Shown here piece by piece: positions 51,754 through 58,856 of a stretch of DNA of 64,000 nt. The translations under genes were made by a program, and so were the position numbers. How positions within the stretch are numbered: position 1 is the stretch's first letter; every line of letters begins with the position of its first letter. The notes under the pieces were generated by a model. It was not told the origin of the DNA, did no database searches, and saw only the letters and a program-made list of their open reading frames with translations. Source of the DNA: CALBPI01 sp039821605 (GTDB taxonomy: Bacteria; Pseudomonadota; Gammaproteobacteria; Steroidobacterales; Woeseiaceae); the NCBI GenBank assembly GCA_039821605.1, contig JBCBNV010000003.1, positions 310,001-374,000 on the forward strand. Reading direction: 5' to 3'.

Positions 51754-52625
51754 GCCCGTCCAGCGGCGACAACGAACGGCTCGGTGTCGGCAGCCGATTG
51801 TTTATCGCGCTGCAGTACTTCCTGCCGCAGATTCTGCTGACACGTCTCATCGGGTGGTTCGCCACGCGGGAAGCCGAGTGGTTCAAGAACCTGCTTATCC
51901 GTGGGCTCGTGCGCGGCTACTCGATCAACACCCGTGAGGCAGCAGGCCGAGTCCCCGAAGACTTCGCGAGCCTCAACGCGTTCTTTACGCGTACGCTGCG
52001 AGAGGGCGCACGCGAAATCGACGACACGCCGAACGCCATCGTGTCGCCCTGTGACGGCGCCATCAGTCAGCTTGGCGCCATCGAGGACGGGCGCATTCTG
52101 CAAGCCAAAGGGTTTCGCTACACGGTTGCCGAACTCATCGACGATGAAGCGCAGGCCGCGCGCTTCGAGGGCGGCCGCTTCATGACGGTGTACCTGGCAC
52201 CTTACGACTACCACCGCGTGCACATGCCCATCGCGGGCACGATTCACGACCACCGCCACGTCCCCGGCCGCCTGTTCTCCGTGAACGGGGCAACGGCCGC
52301 GGCTGTGCCGAGGTTGTTCTCGCGCAACGAGCGCCGCATCTTTCACATCGACGGCGTCGCGCCCATGGCGATGGTGATGGTCGGCGCGCTCAATGTGGGC
52401 AGCATCACCACGACCTGGCACGGCGCTGTGACGGCCGGCTACCACGAACGACCGCTGCCCCTGCCCTTGCCCGAGATGCCGCTCGAGTGCGGCGAAACGG
52501 TCGGCTGGTTCAACATGGGCTCCACGGTCATCCTGCTCGCGCCGCGCGGTGCGGCGTGGCGAGAGGAGCTCGTCGCCGGAGACGTGCTGCGCATGGGCGA
52601 GCGCATCGGCGTGCTGTCGGCGTGA
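51750..52625 (+). CDS. psd: Phosphatidylserine decarboxylase proenzyme
   Basis: 291 residues. The self-cleavage site reads M256-G-S-T (FNMGSTVILL) rather than the usual LGST; cleavage before Ser258 would create the pyruvoyl group. The Asp-His elements SPCDGAI and YDYHRVHMP are present. It converts phosphatidylserine to phosphatidylethanolamine at the inner membrane. Its stop overlaps the epmA GTG. Confidence 0.96.
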   Translation: MSPSSGDNERLGVGSRLFIALQYFLPQILLTRLIGWFATREAEWFKNLLIRGLVRGYSINTREAAGRVPEDFASLNAFFTRTLREGAREIDDTPNAIVSPCDGAISQLGAIEDGRILQAKGFRYTVAELIDDEAQAARFEGGRFMTVYLAPYDYHRVHMPIAGTIHDHRHVPGRLFSVNGATAAAVPRLFSRNERRIFHIDGVAPMAMVMVGALNVGSITTTWHGAVTAGYHERPLPLPLPEMPLECGETVGWFNMGSTVILLAPRGAAWREELVAGDVLRMGERIGVLSA

Positions 52626-53593
52626 ACACCGCATGGCGCCCGGGGCACACCCTTGAGGTGGCCCGACTGCGGGCCCGTATGCTCGCACGCGCCCGACAGT
52701 GGTTTGCCGACCGCGACATTCTCGAGGTGACGACGCCCGCGCTCGATGCGGCGGCCGTATCTGACGTCAATATCGAGAGCATTGCCGCGACGATCGACGC
52801 ACTCGACGGACCCCGTTACCTGCACACCTCGCCCGAGTACGCGATGAAGCGCCTGCTCGCAGCAGGCTTCCCCGACATCTATCAGATCTGCACGGTGTTT
52901 CGCGATGGCGAGGTCGGCCGCCGACATCAACCCGAATTCACGATGCTCGAGTGGTACCGACACGACATGGACCTCGACGCGATCGTTCGCGACGCCGTCG
53001 GGCTGATTCGATTACTCCTCGGTGACGGGGCGACACCCCTGACCCATGACACGCACCATCTGCGCTACGACGATGCGCTGCGTACGGCCTGCGGTGTGGG
53101 TTCGGACTCAGCTATAGACGCGCTGCGCGCGGCCGCGGGCGACGCATTGACCCCTGGCATAGAGCACGATCGTGACGCCTTGCTCGACTACCTGTTTGCC
53201 TGCGAGGTCGCGCCGGGCTTTGCGGATGAGACGTTGACCGTGATCACGCACTACCCGGCGGCGCAGGCTGCATTGGCGCGCATCGACGCAGCATCAGGAC
53301 GCGCATTGCGCTTCGAGGTGTTTCACGGCGCCCTGGAACTCGCCAACGGGTTCGTGGAATTGACTGACGCCGTCACACAGCGCCAGCGTTTCGACAACGA
53401 CCAATCAAAGCGGCGCGCACTGGGCCGCGCTCTGCGCCCACTCGATGAACGATTCCTGGCGGCCCTGTCGCACGGTCTTCCGGATTGCGCGGGCGTGGCG
53501 CTCGGCTTTGATCGACTCGTGATGCGCGCGGCCGGGTGCGACACGATCGGCGCCGTCACCAGCTTCCCACACGGAAAGGCATCCTCATCATGA
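52622..53593 (+). CDS. epmA: EF-P beta-lysylation protein EpmA (PoxA/GenX)
   Basis: I choose the GTG overlapping the psd stop (GTGA); it gives 323 residues, against 325 in E. coli. Earlier in-frame codons lie inside psd. Class II aminoacyl-tRNA synthetase core without anticodon domain: motif 2 FRDGEVGRRHQPEFTMLEW and motif 3 GVALGFDRLVM. EpmA attaches (R)-beta-lysine to EF-P. The target, efp, lies about 500 bases away in convergent orientation. EpmB, the lysine 2,3-aminomutase, is not in the window. Confidence 0.96.
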   Translation: MNTAWRPGHTLEVARLRARMLARARQWFADRDILEVTTPALDAAAVSDVNIESIAATIDALDGPRYLHTSPEYAMKRLLAAGFPDIYQICTVFRDGEVGRRHQPEFTMLEWYRHDMDLDAIVRDAVGLIRLLLGDGATPLTHDTHHLRYDDALRTACGVGSDSAIDALRAAAGDALTPGIEHDRDALLDYLFACEVAPGFADETLTVITHYPAAQAALARIDAASGRALRFEVFHGALELANGFVELTDAVTQRQRFDNDQSKRRALGRALRPLDERFLAALSHGLPDCAGVALGFDRLVMRAAGCDTIGAVTSFPHGKASSS

Positions 53594-54081
53594 GCTACGA
53601 GACAGACTACGACCTGCTGCTGCAGCAAGCCGACGCACTCATCGCCGATGAGCCCGACGCGCTCGCCAACATCGCAAACCTCTGCGCCCTGCTCTACCAG
53701 GAACTCGAGGGCGTGAACTGGGCCGGTCTCTACGTGCTGCGCGACGGCGAGCTCGTGCTGGGTCCGTTCCAGGGGCTGTCTGCCTGCGTGCGTATTCCTG
53801 TCGGCAATGGCGTGTGCGGTACGGCAGCAGCCAGTGGCGAGGTCCAACGCGTAGCCGATGTTCACGCATTCCCTGGCCACATCGCCTGCGACGCAGCCAG
53901 CAATTCGGAAATCGTTGTGCCCCTGTACCGGGACGGCGCGCTGATTGGCGTGCTCGATATCGACAGCCCCGATAAGGCGCGCTTCACCGCCGAGGATGAA
54001 GCAGGGATCGTTGCGGTGGCACAGCGTTTCGAACAGGTGCTCGCAGCAGGCGGCCTCGCCCGGGCCATTGCGCCGGGTTAG
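53590..54081 (+). CDS. msrC: Free methionine-(R)-sulfoxide reductase (GAF-domain fRMsr)
   Basis: A single GAF domain of 163 residues with the three redox cysteines Cys66, Cys76 and Cys100 (ACVRIPVGNGVCGT and HIACDAAS); their spacing of 10 and 24 equals the E. coli enzyme. It reduces free methionine-R-sulfoxide in the cytoplasm. The ATG overlaps the epmA stop, so it is the last gene of the sco-PCuAC-psd-epmA-msrC string. It ends 8 bases from efp. Confidence 0.94.
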   Translation: MSYETDYDLLLQQADALIADEPDALANIANLCALLYQELEGVNWAGLYVLRDGELVLGPFQGLSACVRIPVGNGVCGTAAASGEVQRVADVHAFPGHIACDAASNSEIVVPLYRDGALIGVLDIDSPDKARFTAEDEAGIVAVAQRFEQVLAAGGLARAIAPG

Positions 54082-54089
54082 CGCTCGCG

Positions 54090-54659
54090 TCAGTCCTTGA
54101 CGCGCGACACGTATTCGCCTGAGCGCGTGTCGACGCGAATCACCTCGCCCTCTTCCAGGAACAGCGGGACGCGCACCGTGGCACCGGTTTCGAGCCTCGC
54201 AGGCTTCACCCCACCCTGGGCTGTGTCACCACGCAGTCCCGGATCTGTCTCGGTAATCGTCAGCTCGACGAAGTTGGGGGGCGCAACCGACAGCGGCGCA
54301 TTGTTCCAGAGGGTGACAGCGCAGATATCCTCGCCCTTGAGCCAGGGCGCCGCATCGGCCACGGCCGCCTCGGGGGCCGCATACTGCTCGAACGTGTCGG
54401 GCATCATGAAATGCCAGAACTCTCCGTCGGCGTAGAGGAACTGCATGTCCGTCTCGTGTACGTCGGCCGCCTCGACCGACTCACCGGATTTAAAGGTCTT
54501 GTCGAGCACCTTGCCGGTCTTGAGGTTGCGGACCTTGACACGGTTGAACGCCTGTCCCTTGCCGGGTTTCACGAACTCGTTCTCGACGATGGTGTAGGGA
54601 TCACCGTCGAGCATGATCTTGAGTCCGCCTTTGAATTCGTTGGTGTTGTAGGACGCCAT
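54090..54659 (-). CDS. efp: Elongation factor P
   Basis: 189 residues in three KOW/OB domains. The modified residue is Lys34 in KPGKGQAF, as in E. coli, where it carries beta-lysine; this agrees with epmA nearby. EF-P relieves ribosomes stalled at polyproline. The ATG giving MASYNTNEFKGG is the family start; a ten-codon extension is not supported. Monocistronic, divergent from the fimX-like gene. Confidence 0.98.
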   Translation of the reverse strand: MASYNTNEFKGGLKIMLDGDPYTIVENEFVKPGKGQAFNRVKVRNLKTGKVLDKTFKSGESVEAADVHETDMQFLYADGEFWHFMMPDTFEQYAAPEAAVADAAPWLKGEDICAVTLWNNAPLSVAPPNFVELTITETDPGLRGDTAQGGVKPARLETGATVRVPLFLEEGEVIRVDTRSGEYVSRVKD

Positions 54660-54842
54660 GAGGGATCGCTCAGCCGAAACGCGGCACATGGTACCCCGCG
54701 CTAGCCCGGGCCGAAAGTCGTCCGCTGCAGCGTCAATCTCAAGAATCTGTGACCGTCGTCGCTATAGGGTGCGCGAACTACGTCACGGTTTTGCGGTCCC
54801 GACCCGCGCGCGGCGCGGCCGCTGTACTACCATCAGGGTTGA

Positions 54843-54864
54843 CGCAACACGACCAGATGTTGCG
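54843..54864. repeat. Inverted repeat before the fimX-like gene
   Basis: CGCAACA and TGTTGCG form a perfect 7-bp dyad around 8 bases, ending 24 bases before the chosen TTG start. It could be an operator or a leader hairpin. TTGACG overlaps its left arm (54839-54844), but no -10 at proper spacing is clear. Confidence 0.4.
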
Positions 54865-54888
54865 CAGAGGGAAAACTTTGGAGCCGCC

Positions 54889-56943
54889 TTGAGCCAGCCG
54901 CGAAACGCATCCGTCATCGTCGTCACCGAGGCCGAAGACGACGTCGAGGCACTCAACCAGACCTTGCGCCGCGCCGGCTTCGCCGCCCGCTGCCAGTGGG
55001 TCCGTGACGGCGACAGTTTTGCCAAGCAGGTCCGCGCTGACACGGACCTCGTGGTCTTGCGTATCGCGGACGGTCTGCCCGACGTCGGGCAGACCGTGGC
55101 CATCACTCGCAAGCGCGAGTGTCGCGCCGCCGTCGTTGCCATTGATAGCTCGTTTGATGAAGCCGCGGTCAGCGCCGCCATCGACGCGGGTGCCGCGGAC
55201 CTCGTCACGCTTGAGAACACGACCCGCCTGAGTGCCACGCTCAAGCGCGAACTCGACCTGCAGGCGCTCTACAGCCAGGTCGCAAGCTCACGCAGCAACG
55301 TCGCCACGATCCAGCAGCAGTTCACGACCCTCATGGATAACGTGCCCGACGCCATCGCGCACGTGCAGGAAGGGATCATCGTCGAAACCAACAAGGCGTG
55401 GCTCGAATTGTTCGGCTACGAAGATGACGACGATTGCGTGGCGCTGCCCCTCATGGACGCCATCGCGCCGCGCAGCCAAAGCGCTATCAAGGGCGCACTG
55501 AAGGCCATCTCGCGGGGCAAGTGGAAGGACGAACCGCTCGACGTCAAGGCGCTTAAGGTTGGCGGCCAGAACGTTGATCTGACATTGCTGTTAACGGCGG
55601 CTCAGTTCGACGGCGAGCCCGCGGTTCGCGTCGCGGTCAAGCCCGAAGACAAAGAGGACAAACGGGTCTCGTCGCTCATGCGTGACGCGATGACCAAGGA
55701 CCAGAGCACCTTCTTGTTTCACCGTAAACACTTTCTGAAGCTCGCAAGCCAGCGAGTCGCCGAGAACCTCGACGCCGGTGTGCGCATGCTGGCCTGGATC
55801 CGCATCGACAATTTCAAAGACGTCCGCCGCGAGCTCGGTGTCATCGACTCCGAAGATGTGATCGCCGAGTTTGCCGAGTTGCTGCGCCGCTGCGTCGTCA
55901 AGGGTGACATTCCTGGACGCTTCGAGGGCACCGCGTTCACGATCCTCATGGAGCGTGCAACAGACAGCGAGGCGCGCGTCTGGGCCGAGAAATTCGCGGC
56001 GCTCGTGGCCGACCAGCATTTTGAAGTCGGTGATCGTACGATCACGCTCACCTGCAGTGTCGGCATCGCCGCCTATGGCGAGCTCATCGACTCGGTGCCG
56101 GCACTCGTCGAGGCTGCAGAGAAGACCTACACGTCCGCCCGCCAGGAAGGGCGGGGTTCCGTGCGGATCGCCGAGACCAGCGATGAAGACACGCGCATCC
56201 GCAACCACGACGCGCTCTGGGCCAAGCGCCTGACCTCGGCACTGAAGGAAAACCGTTTCCGCCTGCTCAAGCAGCCCATTGCGGCACTCGACGGCGAGTC
56301 AACCGGCGTCTTCGACATTCTCATGCGGCTCGTTGACGAACAGGGCGAGACCATTGCGCCCAGCGAATTTCTGCCCGCAGCACGCCGCAACAACATGATG
56401 CAGGCGCTAGACCGCTGGGTTATTGGCGCCTCGATCGCCATGAGCCGGGAACAGCGCCCCGACCTGCTGTTCGTGCGAATTTCGGAGCAGTCCGTAACGG
56501 ACCGTTCGTTCGCTCCCTGGCTCAAGACGATCGTTGCGAAGTCGGAGGTGAGCGCCAAGTCGCTGTGCTTCCAGGTGACCGAGGAAGTTGCACTCAACTA
56601 CCTCAAGGCCGTCATGCAGACGGCCGCCGCCATTCGCGCCATGGGCTGCCAGTTTGCGCTCGAGCACGTCGGCAACTCGCCGCAGTCGGTGAAGCTCGTC
56701 AACGGCATTCCACTGGACTTTGCGAAAATCGACGGCGCACTCATTACGAACCTGTCCACGGACAGCGACGCACACACCACCACGGGGCAGATCGTCGAAG
56801 CGGCGCGATCGCGTGGCGTGCGAACCGTTGCCGAGAAGGTGCAAGACGCCAACACCATGGCGGCCCTTTGGCAGCTTGGTATCAGCTTCATGCAGGGGCA
56901 TTACGTACAAGAGCCCGAAGTTGTGCTCCAGGACACAGCCTGA
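54889..56943 (+). CDS. FimX-like protein: degenerate REC-PAS-GGDEF-EAL
   Basis: 684 residues from a TTG with GGAG 6 nt upstream (Pseudomonas FimX has 691). Order: receiver-like domain (1-125) lacking a clear phospho-acceptor set, PAS (about 140-250), GGDEF domain with the signature replaced by EGTAF (346-350), and EAL domain with DIL (476-478) in place of EAL and LEHVGNS in place of the DDFG loop. QPIAALDG, DFAKID and the C-terminal FMQGHYVQEP remain. Both catalytic sites are lost, so a c-di-GMP sensor role is likely, as for FimX in type IV pilus control. The next gene is FimV-like. Confidence 0.85.
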   Translation: MSQPRNASVIVVTEAEDDVEALNQTLRRAGFAARCQWVRDGDSFAKQVRADTDLVVLRIADGLPDVGQTVAITRKRECRAAVVAIDSSFDEAAVSAAIDAGAADLVTLENTTRLSATLKRELDLQALYSQVASSRSNVATIQQQFTTLMDNVPDAIAHVQEGIIVETNKAWLELFGYEDDDDCVALPLMDAIAPRSQSAIKGALKAISRGKWKDEPLDVKALKVGGQNVDLTLLLTAAQFDGEPAVRVAVKPEDKEDKRVSSLMRDAMTKDQSTFLFHRKHFLKLASQRVAENLDAGVRMLAWIRIDNFKDVRRELGVIDSEDVIAEFAELLRRCVVKGDIPGRFEGTAFTILMERATDSEARVWAEKFAALVADQHFEVGDRTITLTCSVGIAAYGELIDSVPALVEAAEKTYTSARQEGRGSVRIAETSDEDTRIRNHDALWAKRLTSALKENRFRLLKQPIAALDGESTGVFDILMRLVDEQGETIAPSEFLPAARRNNMMQALDRWVIGASIAMSREQRPDLLFVRISEQSVTDRSFAPWLKTIVAKSEVSAKSLCFQVTEEVALNYLKAVMQTAAAIRAMGCQFALEHVGNSPQSVKLVNGIPLDFAKIDGALITNLSTDSDAHTTTGQIVEAARSRGVRTVAEKVQDANTMAALWQLGISFMQGHYVQEPEVVLQDTA

Positions 56944-57020
56944 CGCCTGCAGAAGTGCTACAACGCGCCTAGTTGACTGCGATACACCGTCATTCGCGGT
57001 GCTGGATAGGGAGTCCTGGC

Positions 57021-58847
57021 TTGAAGCGCGAGCATAAACGCCTGAATTTATTGCGTGTGGCTGTAATAGCCGCCTTGGGCGGGCTGTCGCTGTCAGCCTC
57101 GGCGCTCGAAATCGGCGAGCCCAACGTCCGCTCGGCCCTGGGCGAGCGCCTGCTCGTCGAAATCCCCGTTCAGGCCCGCACGCCATTGCCAGAGGGCTGC
57201 GTCTCGGCGCGCATCGGGCCGATGGGCAGTACCCTGCGCGCGCCGGGCCAGCGCCAACTGCCGGGTGGCCTCATCATCTCGACGCCGCGCATCGTTACGG
57301 AGCCCATGCTCGAGCTTGCTGTCACCGTTGCCTGCCCAGGCGTGGCGCGGCTGTCGCGCACCTACACGCTGTTCCTCAACCCCGCGACCCGCGGCGCCGC
57401 GCGACCCGCGAGTGTCCTGCCGAGACGATCTGTTCGCCGCAACGCACCCGCACCGCGCGCGCCCGAGCAGCGCAACACGCCGGACGTGTTCACCAACGCA
57501 CGTCGCTACCAGGTGCAAACGGGCGACACGGTGTCCGCCATCGCCGCGACATTGACACCGCGCGGGCAGAGCTACTGGCCCGTGGTCGATGCCATTGTGG
57601 CCGCGAACCCGCAGGCGTTTATCGACAACGATCCCGACCGCCTTATTGCCGGCGCCGTGTTGCGGCTCCCCGCCACCGATACGCCGACGGAAGTCGCGCC
57701 CGATGCGACCGTCGCGCTGCCCGCACTTACGGCGCAGACGCCAACCGTGGCAGCCGCCCCCGTCGTGGTCGAACCCGCGCCCGTTGCTGAGGTTCTGGTC
57801 GTGCAACAGCCTGAAGTCACGCCTGCGGCTCCCGTACGCACCCAAACCGACCGCCTGCTCAACGTGGTGGGCGATGCCGCGACAGACCGAACAGCCGGCG
57901 CTGACGCGGCAAGTCCCTTCGCCGACGAAGTCGATACGGCAGCCGAAGCGACGCCGGAGGCGCCCGCGCTGACGCCGCTGCCAGACCTCATTGAAGCCGC
58001 ACCGCGGACTAGCTGGACCGAGCGCCTGCTGGGTCTGGGTGCGGGCATGCTGATCGCGCTGGTCGTGTTCACGCTCTGGCCACGCCGAAAGCCCCAGCGA
58101 CGCAACGTGGTGGATGTCGATCCTGTTGGTGCGGCGCGCACGGCCCTGCCCGAAACGGAACGGCTGCCGCGCCCGACGCAGGCGCGCGCCGCGACACCGG
58201 CCGCGCAGGCACCGAAGCCCATAACGCCCGACCCGGTCGCCGCGCTACCACCGCTGAAGTCAGACCTCTATGAGGCCCCCGAATCCGTGGTTGAGGACAG
58301 CACGCGCTCGTTCACCTTCCACACGATGGAAACCAAAGCGCCCGCGGTGCCTGTGAAACACCTCTCGCCGAAGACCACCAGTGCCGACATCAAGGTGGGC
58401 ACGCTGACCTCCTACGAGTTCGAAGACCTCGAGTCCGACCTCGATGATCAAACACAGCAGATGCTTGAGGCCGACTACGAGGCCGAGTTCACGCGCACGC
58501 AACAGATCGAAATGGAAATGGCGCGGCGCGCGCTCGAAAGCGGCGGCGACGACGAGCACGACGTCACGATCGAGATGCACGGCTATCATGAGTCCAGCGA
58601 ATCGGGCGACACGGTAGCAATGCCACCCGAAGAAACGGTCGGGTTTCACGATGCGACCGAGGCGCGCTATGTCGGTCAGCCCGACGACACGATTGCCGAA
58701 ACCGATGCCGTGCCGGCGCTGGACCTGGATCTCGATATACGTTCGGCTTCCGCGATTCTCGACGCCAGCGCAGAAGCGCTGCGCGGCGAACTCGATGAAG
58801 ACCTCGACGTCGACGTCGAGGACAGGGCCCGCAAGAAGCAGGCCTGA
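57021..58847 (+). CDS. Second FimV-family protein (FimV-like, short form)
   Basis: 608 residues from a TTG after GGGAG. It has a signal sequence, then LEIGEPNVRSALGERLLVEI (29-48), which parallels the FimV start LGLGEITTRSALNEP. A LysM module (162-217, YQVQTGDTVSAIAATL) follows, then a Pro/Ala-rich linker, one membrane helix (335-353) and an acidic cytoplasmic tail of about 250 residues. The TPRs and the conserved FimV C-terminal motif are missing. The same layout as polar landmark proteins, beside a FimX-like gene, suggests a partner in pole or pilus organisation. Convergent with parC. Confidence 0.8.
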   Translation: MKREHKRLNLLRVAVIAALGGLSLSASALEIGEPNVRSALGERLLVEIPVQARTPLPEGCVSARIGPMGSTLRAPGQRQLPGGLIISTPRIVTEPMLELAVTVACPGVARLSRTYTLFLNPATRGAARPASVLPRRSVRRNAPAPRAPEQRNTPDVFTNARRYQVQTGDTVSAIAATLTPRGQSYWPVVDAIVAANPQAFIDNDPDRLIAGAVLRLPATDTPTEVAPDATVALPALTAQTPTVAAAPVVVEPAPVAEVLVVQQPEVTPAAPVRTQTDRLLNVVGDAATDRTAGADAASPFADEVDTAAEATPEAPALTPLPDLIEAAPRTSWTERLLGLGAGMLIALVVFTLWPRRKPQRRNVVDVDPVGAARTALPETERLPRPTQARAATPAAQAPKPITPDPVAALPPLKSDLYEAPESVVEDSTRSFTFHTMETKAPAVPVKHLSPKTTSADIKVGTLTSYEFEDLESDLDDQTQQMLEADYEAEFTRTQQIEMEMARRALESGGDDEHDVTIEMHGYHESSESGDTVAMPPEETVGFHDATEARYVGQPDDTIAETDAVPALDLDLDIRSASAILDASAEALRGELDEDLDVDVEDRARKKQA

Positions 58848-58856
58848 CGCGCGCGC

